The notes under the pieces are model-generated. The model was not told the origin of the DNA. It saw nothing but the letters and a program-made list of their open reading frames with translations, and did no database searches. Below are positions 53,559-61,273 of a stretch of 64,000 nt of DNA, piece after piece. Both the position numbers and the translations under genes were made by a program. Positions within the stretch are counted from its first letter, which is position 1; each line of letters begins with the position of its first letter. Origin of the DNA: CTSoil-075 sp042610375 (GTDB taxonomy: Bacteria; Bacillota; Negativicutes; DSM-13327); contig NZ_JBGJZL010000008.1 of the NCBI RefSeq assembly GCF_042610375.1, forward strand, positions 62,001-126,000, read 5' to 3'.

Positions 53559-54863
53559 TTATGCCGCATCTACTTTATTCAGCAGAGCATTTAATAGGAT
53601 TGCGACAACACTACCAACAGTAATTCCACTATTTAAAATAACTTGTAGTTCCATCGGAAATTTTTGATAAATAGTAGGTACCGCTAAGGGAATTAAGCCT
53701 ACCGCAATACTCACTGCTACCACCATCAGATTATGAGTCCCTTCAAATTTCACTTTGGAAAGGGTTTTAACCCCACTGGCCATAACCATACCAAACATTG
53801 CAATACCTGCTCCACCCAATACAGGTGTAGGAATAGAAGCAACAACGGCTGCGACTTTAGGAAATAGACCTAAGACTACAAGAATTCCGCCAGCAGCTGC
53901 TACAACATAGCGACTTTTCACACGAGTCAAACCAACGAGACCAACATTCTGAGCATAGGCAGTATATGGGAAAGCATTTAAAATACCACCCAGCATAGTG
54001 GAAAAACCATCAGCCCGTAGTCCTCTCGTTAAATCCTCTTGGGTAACAGGCTTATCAACAATTTCACCGATCGCAATAAAATCACCTGTTGTTTCTGTCA
54101 TAACAACCAACATAACAAGTGTCATGGCGATAATCGAAGGAACATCAAAGGTAGGCATACCGAAAGCAAAAGGTGTAGTAACTCCAACCCATGCCGCTGT
54201 TGTTACACCCGAAAAATTTACTAATCCAAATGGAATGGCTAGTAATAGACCTGCAATGAGACCTAATAAAACAGCAATGTTACTCAAAAATCCTTTAAAA
54301 TAACGATAAAAGAAAACAACGAGTGCTAGAACAACGAATGCAAGACCAATAAACTGCATATCACCAAAATTTTTCGCACTTGGAACGCCACCACCAGCCC
54401 ATCGTACAGCAACTGGCAGCAAGGACACACCAATAATCGTAATAATCGAACCTGTCACTACAGGGGGGAAAAAACGAATCAGACGACTAAAATAAGGACT
54501 CACTAAAAAAGTTATGATACCAGCGATAATAACTGAACCATATACACCTGTTAAACCATGGGTTTTTCCAATCAGAATCATTGGCGTTACCGCCGCAAAA
54601 GTAACTCCTTGAATCACAGGAATTTTAATGCCCATTTTCCAAAATCCTAAGGTTTGAATTAATGTTGCAATTCCGCAAGTAAATAGATCTGCATTGATTA
54701 AGTAAATAATTTGTTCTTTGCCCAGTCCCAAAGCATTCCCTAAAATGAGGGGCACTGCGACAGCACCAGCATACATAGCTAATACATGTTGCAGACCATA
54801 TAAGAACAATTGACCGAAAGGTAATTTTTCATCCACGGGATGAGTATTTTTTGATGTACTCAT
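53559..54863 (-). CDS. NCS2 family xanthine/uracil-type permease
   Basis: 434-residue nucleobase:cation symporter with about 12-14 TM helices. Signature MTETTGDFIAIGEI near 258-271 and QNVGLVGLTRVKSRYVV near 305-321, in style closer to the xanthine/urate branch (PbuX, PucJK, UacT) than to UraA. It would import the purine used by the enzymes downstream. ATG behind GGAGGAAT. I saw no purine riboswitch in its 365-base leader. Confidence 0.9.
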   Translation of the reverse strand: MSTSKNTHPVDEKLPFGQLFLYGLQHVLAMYAGAVAVPLILGNALGLGKEQIIYLINADLFTCGIATLIQTLGFWKMGIKIPVIQGVTFAAVTPMILIGKTHGLTGVYGSVIIAGIITFLVSPYFSRLIRFFPPVVTGSIITIIGVSLLPVAVRWAGGGVPSAKNFGDMQFIGLAFVVLALVVFFYRYFKGFLSNIAVLLGLIAGLLLAIPFGLVNFSGVTTAAWVGVTTPFAFGMPTFDVPSIIAMTLVMLVVMTETTGDFIAIGEIVDKPVTQEDLTRGLRADGFSTMLGGILNAFPYTAYAQNVGLVGLTRVKSRYVVAAAGGILVVLGLFPKVAAVVASIPTPVLGGAGIAMFGMVMASGVKTLSKVKFEGTHNLMVVAVSIAVGLIPLAVPTIYQKFPMELQVILNSGITVGSVVAILLNALLNKVDAA

Positions 54864-55228
54864 AATTTGATTCCTCCATTATTTTATTTCTATTTTTTTT
54901 AAAATATTTATTAATGATAAAAATCTAATCACCTTCTTTCTTAAAGTAAACTCGGATTACGCCAAACTGTAATATAGGCTAAAATCTTAGTTGCTTTTGC
55001 CAGAACGGAAAATTGAACTATTTTCTGATTCTGCAAATAAAAAAGCGCTCTAAAAAAGGAATGAAACTTCCTTTTTTAGAGCGCCGCTGCTCATAATTAA
55101 AATTTTACTATATAAACTTAGATAAAAATTTTCAATGGATAACTTAAATAGAATTTTTATTTCTTGAACTTATTCTATCTCATTTTGAGACAGTTGTCTA
55201 CTCTTTTATATATTCTATATAAAAATTT
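54864..55228. other. 365-base non-coding region between regulator and permease
   Basis: AT-rich, no gene. Holds the strong hairpin at 55049-55085. Near 55185 there are short inverted repeats (TCTCA-TTT-TGAGA and AGACA-GT-TGTCT) that might be operators for the GAF-Fis regulator. No purine riboswitch core was found on the strand of the permease. Confidence 0.5.
55049..55085. terminator. Strong hairpin after the GAF-Fis regulator
   Basis: GCGCTCTAAAAAAGGA pairs with its complement across a short loop (about 16 bp). A-rich sequence precedes it on the plus strand, giving a T-run on the minus strand, so it can end the regulator transcript. Confidence 0.75.
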
Positions 55229-55849
55229 TTATATAATCTCATATTCTCTGATTTTGCGGTACAAAGTTGCACGACTGATACCTAATAATTTGGCAGCTTT
55301 ATCTTTGCTGCGTACATTACCAGAAACCTCAGCCAAAGCCTTAACAATCGCATCTTTCTCCAAGTTATCCAAATTCAGAGGTGGCTGAACTGGTATTTCA
55401 TCAATTACCCTTCCCGTCAAATTACCCGCAATGAGTTCTGCCATCTTAACAATAAACTGAAGCATCCATTCCTTATTATCAAGTAAACGTTCAGCTTGTA
55501 TAGGGTCAAAACTCACCAATCCAATCACACCAACAGGTTTTCCTTCCAGCATAATAGGAGAGGCCATTTCCGCACTTTCAAAGCACTGTCCACGCCGAGG
55601 ACACGGATGACAAAGATCGTGATATCCTGGATTTTCAATCACCACTGTATTACCTGTGTTTAGTACATGCCGATAAACAAACCCATCTAACATAACATGT
55701 CCACACTGCTCTTTATATTGACCAGTGCCAGCCACTCTAACAAGATTGACATCGGCAATTTCTACTTCAATCTTCAAAACATCTGAAATAGCTTCCGCCG
55801 TTTTTTGTACTGTACTTTGTATCTCGTGTAATGCACTCATTTCATTCAC
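55229..55849 (-). CDS. GAF-domain regulator with Fis-type HTH, no AAA+ domain
   Basis: 206 residues. The N-terminal ~150 residues look like the sensory GAF domain of YgeV/PrpR-type enhancer-binding proteins, with cysteines in HDLCHPCPRRGQCF that could bind a metal or Fe-S centre. The C-terminus (about 166-206, KAAKLLGISRATLYRKIREYEI) is a Fis-family HTH. The central sigma-54 ATPase module is absent, so it cannot activate sigma-54 in the usual way. First gene next to the permease, it is the likely cluster regulator. Confidence 0.8.
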   Translation of the reverse strand: MNEMSALHEIQSTVQKTAEAISDVLKIEVEIADVNLVRVAGTGQYKEQCGHVMLDGFVYRHVLNTGNTVVIENPGYHDLCHPCPRRGQCFESAEMASPIMLEGKPVGVIGLVSFDPIQAERLLDNKEWMLQFIVKMAELIAGNLTGRVIDEIPVQPPLNLDNLEKDAIVKALAEVSGNVRSKDKAAKLLGISRATLYRKIREYEII

Positions 55850-56112
55850 CTCAATATCATTGCCGGTCTTTCCATACTATTCATTATAGTATCATTCGTC
55901 GATTCCCAGTAAATTTCCTGCTATTAAAATGATCCGATGACCAAGTCATTTCAAATTGTCTTTCTTAATTCAAATTTCATCATTTATTGTAAATAAAGGT
56001 GGCACCCTGATATCGTATCGTAGTAATATAGTATATGCACAAACTGATTTCCTCTCACATTGATGATGAATCAAAATATGTTGGGAAATACTTTACATAT
56101 GGAGGTGATTGT

Positions 56113-56235
56113 ATGGGAAAAATTTCTGATAAAGATAGCTATAAGAACATGAAAACCGCAACTAAAAGTTCTCAGTTCTACGCGACCAAACAAGCAGCGA
56201 AAAAGGCAAAAGAAAATCGCTTTGCGACTAAATAA
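56113..56235 (+). CDS. Small basic protein, 40 residues, unknown
   Basis: MGKISDKDSYKNMKTATKSS.. with many Lys and a KAKENRFATK tail. Excellent GGAGGTGAT ribosome binding site and a terminator 25 bases after the stop support a real short gene. Basic and Lys/Ala-rich, it could bind nucleic acid; no family recognised. Confidence 0.65.
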   Translation: MGKISDKDSYKNMKTATKSSQFYATKQAAKKAKENRFATK

Positions 56236-56258
56236 TTTTATACATAATAATTTAGTCC

Positions 56259-56291
56259 AAAAGAGCTACTAGCCATGTTAGTAGCTCTTTT
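56259..56291 (+). terminator. Terminator after the 40-residue protein gene
   Basis: AAAAGAGCTACTA / TAGTAGCTCTTTT (13 bp), 7-base loop, T-run. It overlaps the last codon of the convergent DUF1653 gene. Confidence 0.85.
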
Positions 56292-56571
56292 TTCCACTCC
56301 ATTCAAAACAAATCAGACTCTCGCCATTTTCACCGAGATAAGAAAACCTTGGAACTTTCACACCTTCGTATAAGACCTCTTCGAGAAACATTTTTTTGGG
56401 TCTTACCCACAAACCATAATTCCCATATAAAGCCCGATATATAATCATGACTTCAAGACTCTCACTGTGCGTCGCCTCATCCAAAACTTCATATAATTTA
56501 TTTTTATAGTGGCGGTAGAGACCTTTTTTTATCACAGTCGATTGGCAATGTTCTTGTTCTAATTTTTCCAT
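56278..56571 (-). CDS. DUF1653 family protein
   Basis: 97 residues with the DUF1653 core KKGLYRHYKNKLYEVLDEATHSESLE and MIIYRALYGNYGLWVRPKKMF. Small SH3-like fold, function unknown. It lies just outside the integrated element. Confidence 0.88.
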   Translation of the reverse strand: MEKLEQEHCQSTVIKKGLYRHYKNKLYEVLDEATHSESLEVMIIYRALYGNYGLWVRPKKMFLEEVLYEGVKVPRFSYLGENGESLICFEWSGKKSY

Positions 56572-56652
56572 ATCATAACCCCTTTTTTATTAAAGCAAAA
56601 ACTCCTACATCAAAATTCTGATGTAGGAGAAGTTCTCTGTATATATGAATGA

Positions 56653-56703
56653 ACTGGTCGGAGCGACAGGATTTGAACCTGCGACCTTCTGCCCCCCAGA
56701 CAG
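56653..56703 (-). repeat. attachment-site repeat (tRNA-Pro 3' half), distal copy
   Basis: 51 bases identical to 62341-62391. Contains the anticodon-to-CCA half of tRNA-Pro(GGG) but no 5' half, so it is not a working tRNA. It marks the far end of the integrated element. Confidence 0.93.
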
Positions 56704-57178
56704 GAATTTACGTCTAGTTTACTAAACATTACGGATACGTAAAAGCCATCCAGCCCATTAAAATCAATAACCTTTCACCTATTACATCATCTTGCTTTAT
56801 AATTATTTTATCAGTTTTGAACATGTTTTTGCACCTTAAAACACACCGTAAGGTGCAGTATTTTTACTGCTAATCACTGATAATAATAAACTAAAACAGC
56901 GATTGTGTCTACCCAGCCTCCCGCTGGGTATTTTTTATTACCTTGCGGGAATCCTGTGTAAAAGAAGTGATATTAAATGCTACTAATATTCAAGGGCTAG
57001 TATTACACGGTAAAGAGGTGAGTAAAGTTAATTACCAAAAGATAGTTATCAAGCAAGTCCCAAATTAGCGCGCCTACTAGTGACGTTAGTAATCAGAGTG
57101 ATCGAGAATCAAAGAAAAGTAAGTGTAGATTAATCCCTTGCAGATTAAAAAGTGAAAGATACCTACTAATGTCAAAAT
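56704..57178. other. Non-coding stretch at the left end of the element
   Basis: About 475 bases without a convincing gene. Contains a perfect 9-bp hairpin (TGCACCTTA / TAAGGTGCA, 56830-56857) and a plus-strand terminator-like stem ACCCAGC/GCTGGGT followed by ATTTTTT (56911-56937) with no gene before it, suggesting lost genes. Confidence 0.6.
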
Positions 57179-57181
57179 AAC

Positions 57182-57222
57182 CACCTGCCTTTGGCATATC
57201 ATTATTACCAGTTTGGCAGGTG
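57182..57222 (-). terminator. Terminator after the STAS gene
   Basis: CACCTGCC / GGCAGGTG arms, followed by GGTTATTTT on the minus strand, 30 bases after the stop. Confidence 0.65.
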
Positions 57223-57253
57223 ATTAATTTCTTTACATCTATTATATTCTCTT

Positions 57254-57553
57254 TTATTCTGTAAAACTTTCTTCAAACCGCGTTATTTTAAAAAGTTCTT
57301 TGACTATACCTTTTAATCCCGCAACTTTAAGACTACCTCCTAAACAATGAGATTGATTGCGGAGCGCAACCAAGGTCCCAATCCCTGAAGCATCAATATA
57401 ATTTACGGCACTCATATCAACAATACATTTATTATACTTCTCATCTAGATACCCCAGCAGTTCTTGTCTTAAAATTACAGAGTCCTCAAGATACATTCTA
57501 CCATTCAATTTTATCAAGATTCGGTTCTCATCAATAGTGATTTGTTTTTCCAT
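57254..57553 (-). CDS. STAS-domain anti-sigma-factor antagonist-like protein
   Basis: 99-residue single STAS domain: phosphorylatable Ser in NYIDASGIGTLVALRNQ near 55-60. Resembles SpoIIAA/RsbV, which frees sigma factors by binding anti-sigma factors. No partner kinase/anti-sigma gene is near, so it acts with partners elsewhere or is a stray passenger of the element. Start at 57553 with AAGGATG upstream. Confidence 0.85.
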   Translation of the reverse strand: MEKQITIDENRILIKLNGRMYLEDSVILRQELLGYLDEKYNKCIVDMSAVNYIDASGIGTLVALRNQSHCLGGSLKVAGLKGIVKELFKITRFEESFTE

Positions 57554-57663
57554 GCCACACATCCTTAATATTTTCACTATTTATCTATTATATGTATAAA
57601 TAGTTGAAAATTTTGTAAAAATGAATTCCTAAAAATATTTTTCTTATTTATAAATAAAAAAAA

Positions 57664-57689
57664 CTACCAAGTCAATTATGACCTGATAG
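57664..57689 (-). terminator. Terminator after the excisionase-like gene
   Basis: CTACCAAGTC / GACCTGATAG stem including G-U pairs, 6-base loop, T8 run on the minus strand. Confidence 0.65.
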
Positions 57690-57768
57690 GGGCTTCGCTT
57701 TCAGATATCAAAATTAGACAGCTTTACTTATTTACACTGATCACAATATTTTTAATTGCGCTGCTGTA

Positions 57769-57975
57769 CTATTTTTCAATCCGATCCAATATATCATTTT
57801 TCAAAAACAACTTATCACGTAATGTTTGCTTGACCGGAATCAACTTTCCCTTTTGCACTAGCTTATCAATATTTCGCCTGGAACAACCTAAAATCTCGGC
57901 TGCTTCCATCGTGGTAATAACATTTTCGCTGATAAATGCTTTTAACTTATCTTCTGACTCAAAAATACGTTCCAC
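57769..57975 (-). CDS. Excisionase-like HTH protein
   Basis: 68 residues; MerR/Xis-type winged helix: ITTMEAAEILGCSRRNIDKLVQKGKLIPVKQTLRDKLFLKNDIL (about 20-64). GTG start behind GGGAGTGAT. In a prophage-like element it may be the recombination directionality factor, or a repressor. Confidence 0.75.
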   Translation of the reverse strand: MERIFESEDKLKAFISENVITTMEAAEILGCSRRNIDKLVQKGKLIPVKQTLRDKLFLKNDILDRIEK

Positions 57976-58095
57976 TTATAAATCACTCCCTAACTGCAAA
58001 ATATATTAAATACGCAACAACTAAACCACCTGGTACCCAGGATAATATTTACATATCTCTAAAATTAACCGACGCCAACCATAAAATGAAGATAA

Positions 58096-58132
58096 AAAGC
58101 ATCATCCTAATTTAATTATTAGGACGATGCTT
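58096..58132 (-). terminator. Terminator after the 33-residue membrane peptide gene
   Basis: AAAGCATCATCCTAAT pairs with ATTAGGACGATGCTTT (one mismatch), 6-base loop, T-run on the minus strand. Confidence 0.8.
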
Positions 58133-58234
58133 TCAATTTAATAGTGCAATAACCGACTTACTGACAGTATATAGTACTAAGATTCCAGCAAAAATTACAA
58201 TTGGATAATCCCGCCATTCTTTTGCAGTATCCAT
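58133..58234 (-). CDS. 33-residue single-TM peptide
   Basis: MDTAKEWRDYPIVIFAGILV.. with one hydrophobic helix (about 11-30) ending SVIALLN. AAAAGG ribosome binding site 6 bases before ATG; a strong terminator begins at its stop. It may be a small holin-like or toxin-like membrane peptide of the element; no family recognised. Confidence 0.6.
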   Translation of the reverse strand: MDTAKEWRDYPIVIFAGILVLYTVSKSVIALLN

Positions 58235-58618
58235 AATTTACCTTTTCATATCTTTTATATATATCTTATCATTAACACATTACAGGATAATTATTGAAAT
58301 TCAATAAATGTATTATACAACAATAAATATTATTAGTAAATAAATATTATTAATAATCAAATTATGGTTATATTATTCATTTTCATAAATAAAAAAGCCG
58401 TCTACCCTATTATGAGTAAGAGGGGTACGGCAACGATTAATGTAAAAAGCAGCCACAAGACAGTATTTACCATTTACAATCAACTATAAATCAAAAATGG
58501 TACTACTATTTTGTGACTGTTATGACGTAAAATATGAAATATACGACAGAACTGAATCTAAAATTATGTTACATCAAATCTACAAATTGGAATTTGATGA
58601 ACTCCGAATTATTCTCTT
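58235..58618. other. Non-coding region upstream of the 33-residue peptide
   Basis: AT-rich, about 380 bases. Apart from the terminator at 58397 for the AraC gene, I see no gene. It probably holds the promoter of the small peptide. Confidence 0.5.
58397..58431 (-). terminator. Terminator downstream of the AraC-type gene
   Basis: GCCGTACCCC..GGGTAGACGGC stem on the minus strand followed by TTTTTT. About 190 bases beyond the stop. Confidence 0.7.
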
Positions 58619-59485
58619 TTACGTAGTTATTTTTTTTAAAACAGGAATCCAAATTTCGCTGTAGTAGTTTTCATCTTGATTGCCTTGCGGATAATCAGCC
58701 AGATTGGTGTACATTTCAATATTGTAACCTGCTGCAATTTCATAATCCTTGCAACTAGGCAGCCATTCCGAGAAGATTTTTCTGTTCACATCTTGCAGAG
58801 ATTTCGGCATTGCGCCCTTGCAAGCAAAAACAGCCCACGTGTGTTTAGGAATAATCTTTGTAACAAAACCATTAGGTATTTCTATAGATGGATTGTAATT
58901 GTCTGCAATCAAATATTCAAACTCATTTGAACCCATACTTTCATCTATGCAAACTCCGTACATTCCGCATACAAATTTCCCCTTTCCTGTTTGATAATGC
59001 TCTGTCCAAAACTGTGGAATTTTTGTAGTTGCAATATCATATTTAAACACCTTTGACACGCCCATGACAGTAAACGAATCTTTTTCAACAATTTTGTAAT
59101 CCATAATATAACCGCCTTCCAATGAAAATTTGATTTTCAGCGGAGCAAACGATTTAATCATTGCTCCATCTTTTCGAACAGCAGTAGGTGTGACACCATG
59201 AAATCGAGTAAAAGCTTTTGTGAAACTATCCGGTGAGTCGTAGCCATATTTCAGTGCAATATCAATGATTTTTTCATCAGTGGAAACAAGCTCACTGCCG
59301 GCAAGGGTAAGTCTACGTTGTCTGATGTACTCTCCGACCGTAAAACCACAAAGCATTGCAAAGCCTTTTTGGAAATAGAACGGAGACATAAATGTTTTTT
59401 TTGCAATATTTTCTATTGCGATTTCTTCAGTGATATTCTCCTCAATATAGTTTATAGCTTCACTGATTCCTTCAATCCATCCCAT
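58619..59485 (-). CDS. AraC-family regulator with GyrI-like effector domain
   Basis: 288 residues. Two HTH motifs in the first ~105 (IAIENIAKKTFMSPFYFQKGFAML; KIIDIALKYGYDSPDSFTKAFTRFHG), then a GyrI/SOUL-like small-molecule domain (about 128-288, YKIVEKDSFTVMGVSK..). Such proteins sense amphipathic or drug-like compounds. Start at 59485 by spacing from AGGGGTG. Not a usual phage gene, probably cargo of the element. Confidence 0.87.
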   Translation of the reverse strand: MGWIEGISEAINYIEENITEEIAIENIAKKTFMSPFYFQKGFAMLCGFTVGEYIRQRRLTLAGSELVSTDEKIIDIALKYGYDSPDSFTKAFTRFHGVTPTAVRKDGAMIKSFAPLKIKFSLEGGYIMDYKIVEKDSFTVMGVSKVFKYDIATTKIPQFWTEHYQTGKGKFVCGMYGVCIDESMGSNEFEYLIADNYNPSIEIPNGFVTKIIPKHTWAVFACKGAMPKSLQDVNRKIFSEWLPSCKDYEIAAGYNIEMYTNLADYPQGNQDENYYSEIWIPVLKKITT

Positions 59486-59720
59486 AATCATCACCCCTGT
59501 CTGTACATATATCTTATCTCTTTCCAAGCGGTTGTTCCCGACTTTTTGTGTTATGTTTTGTCTGAAAGATTATTAAATAACCTGTACATCAAATTACTAT
59601 TTGTTGAGTTGTCTTACATCTTTCATATATCTCATTTTTCTCTTGCGACACAATAAATTACTAATCCGACTTAACTTTTAAGAATATTATAACATTTTAT
59701 CTATTTTTAGACATAAAAAA

Positions 59721-59752
59721 AGTCCGTCTCGCCAATTAAGGAAAGACGGACT
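59721..59752 (-). terminator. Terminator of the lysis cassette
   Basis: AGTCCGTCT / AGACGGACT arms (9 bp), 14-base loop, six T on the minus strand. Starts directly after the stop of the 138-residue spanin-like ORF. Confidence 0.88.
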
Positions 59753-59756
59753 AAAA

Positions 59757-60173
59757 CTATTTTTTAATTAATAGATAACCAATAGCAATAAAACTAAGAT
59801 CTCGTTGCAAAGTCAATGATCTAATTTTCGACTTTTCTGCTTGCTCTAGCTTCTCGAAGGATTCGTTGGCTGTCTTTAATGCAATCTGCGCTTGATTTAT
59901 TGAGTTGTTGGCTATTGTTAATTGTTGATTCAATTTCTCTATTTGTTGATCTAATAACGTTATTTGATCGTTGGATTTCTGTAGTAATTGATTGGCTTGT
60001 TGTAATTGTCTGTCCTGCTCGTTGTTGTTGATCTCCAACTGATTCAAGTTGTTCTCTAACTGTGTTAGATGTGATTCTGTCAGTTGATACATTACCTGCG
60101 CTGAACACATTGTAGGCAACGATAACGCCAACAAACAACACAACAGCAATGATAATATTTTTCTTGTTTTCAT
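59757..60173 (-). CDS. Spanin-like coiled-coil protein overlapping the i-spanin gene
   Basis: 138 residues: N-terminal signal peptide (KILSLLLCCLLALSLPTMCSA, about 5-25) with cysteines at its end, a long Gln/Asn-rich coiled coil (about 33-120) and a short hydrophobic C-terminus (LSFIAIGYLLIKK). AAAGGAG 7 bases before its ATG. It overlaps the 125-residue ORF out of frame for 353 bases. This layout fits an o-spanin or u-spanin; the lipobox is imperfect (PTMC), so lipidation is uncertain. Last gene before the terminator. Confidence 0.65.
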   Translation of the reverse strand: MKTRKILSLLLCCLLALSLPTMCSAQVMYQLTESHLTQLENNLNQLEINNNEQDRQLQQANQLLQKSNDQITLLDQQIEKLNQQLTIANNSINQAQIALKTANESFEKLEQAEKSKIRSLTLQRDLSFIAIGYLLIKK

Positions 60174-60198
60174 TTACATACTCCTTTACTTTTTCCAT
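59821..60198 (-). CDS. i-spanin (Rz-like) protein
   Basis: 125 residues: a cytoplasmic basic N-terminus, one TM helix (NIIIAVVLFVGVIVAYNVF, about 14-32) and a Ser/Gln/Arg-rich helical periplasmic region, the classic Rz layout. Spanins fuse inner and outer membranes in the last step of phage lysis of diderm cells. GAAAGG ribosome binding site. Downstream of holin and endolysin genes. Confidence 0.7.
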   Translation of the reverse strand: MEKVKEYVNENKKNIIIAVVLFVGVIVAYNVFSAGNVSTDRITSNTVREQLESVGDQQQRAGQTITTSQSITTEIQRSNNVIRSTNREIESTINNSQQLNKSSADCIKDSQRILREARASRKVEN

Positions 60199-60241
60199 TT
60201 TGAATACCTTCTTTCTCTTAATTTCTCAATTTCATCATAAA

Positions 60242-60299
60242 AACCACCTGCCACGCCCTCGATGATTTTTACATCATGAGGACGTTTTGACAGGTGGTT
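60242..60299 (-). terminator. Hairpin between endolysin and spanin genes
   Basis: Outer arms AACCACCTG / CAGGTGGTT (9 bp), with further pairing inside (CCTC..GAGG). Possible terminator of the endolysin transcript or stem within the lysis mRNA. Confidence 0.55.
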
Positions 60300-60355
60300 A
60301 TTTTTATCTTTGTCTACGATGCCCTGCAAGTGATTATTGACGAGGTTAGACGCCA

Positions 60356-60931
60356 TTACATATCAAGCCCTACTACATAATCATAGGTAGTATCTGCTCT
60401 ATTAGCATATCCTTCAGCATTTTCTTCGCTCACTGATGCTGCAATATAGTACTGATCGCGGAAAATATCTCGTAATACTTCGAGATCGGTAAGATCATAT
60501 TCGTCAGCGCGATTCTGCAAGAATCGTCTAACTGTGCTGTGACTAGTAGGACACCACATCCCTGCATATATCAAGCACTTTCCTTCAAGGCCTGGCACTT
60601 TTTTCAATTCAGGAATGTACATTTCTAAGCAATCCTGTGCAAGGATAATATTTTGCGCTTCTTGCCCTTGTGGGGAATCAAGTAATGAAGATAAGTCACC
60701 TTTTTCTCCATTACCTTTAATATCCGAATAGGTACGTCCTGCAAAATAGTCCCCACCATCAATATAACTAAGTAAAGTATCACCTCTACCTCCATTAAGG
60801 CCTTCCCACTGGGAAATACCCATAGAAGGATAGTCTCCTGCTGTAGAGCATGTCACGCTACCATATTTCCCCTCTATGCTAGTTACTCCAATCCCTTTTG
60901 CAATTTCATAAGCTAATTCTTCTTCAGTCAT
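60356..60931 (-). CDS. Putative phage endolysin
   Basis: 191 residues. The block EGKYGSVTCSTAGDYPSMGISQWEG (about 20-44) and the Glu near 20 resemble lysozyme-like muramidases of phages, in which a Tyr-Gly-Ser and Gln-Trp motif is common. No signal peptide, so it would need the holin next door. Its ATG overlaps the holin stop (TAATG) behind GGGGGT. Exact bond specificity unknown. Confidence 0.65.
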   Translation of the reverse strand: MTEEELAYEIAKGIGVTSIEGKYGSVTCSTAGDYPSMGISQWEGLNGGRGDTLLSYIDGGDYFAGRTYSDIKGNGEKGDLSSLLDSPQGQEAQNIILAQDCLEMYIPELKKVPGLEGKCLIYAGMWCPTSHSTVRRFLQNRADEYDLTDLEVLRDIFRDQYYIAASVSEENAEGYANRADTTYDYVVGLDM

Positions 60932-61185
60932 TATTGATTACCCCCATTATTTTTTAATGTAATTGTTTTGTTGTATCCAAGCAGGCCAGTACCTACTGTG
61001 ATAAGCCATTCTGCTGCGCCTATATAACTATCGTATTTTACAAAGTCCTTTTCGGCTACAATCATGTACCCTGTAAGCACTAGTAATACCAACATTGGCA
61101 ACAGGATAAGCAAAAGTGCAGCTAAACCGGTTCGGCTTGCTGCACCATTTTCGTAGAGTAGACCTATTAAAAATCTTTTCATCAT
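60931..61185 (-). CDS. Holin-like small membrane protein
   Basis: 84 residues with two hydrophobic segments (about 19-43 and 55-70) and a polar C-terminal tail. Size, position before the endolysin and translational coupling suggest a holin, which lets the endolysin reach the wall. First gene of the lysis cassette. Confidence 0.65.
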   Translation of the reverse strand: MMKRFLIGLLYENGAASRTGLAALLLILLPMLVLLVLTGYMIVAEKDFVKYDSYIGAAEWLITVGTGLLGYNKTITLKNNGGNQ

Positions 61186-61273
61186 ATTTATTATGTAGGA
61201 GAAGGTGCACCGCCCATTATAGGGTTAGATAGTTCACTAATACATGACTCCCCTTTGCTACGTTGTGTCTTAG

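Noticed and set aside
54864..55228. Purine riboswitch before the permease
   Set aside because: I looked on the minus strand for the conserved three-way-junction core and did not find it.
55990..56010. T-box motif (GGTGGCACC)
   Set aside because: Only a short resemblance, with no specifier stem and no following terminator/antiterminator arrangement.
56653..56703. A second tRNA-Pro gene
   Set aside because: Only the 3' half is present and the D arm and 5' acceptor strand are missing; it is the duplicated attachment site.
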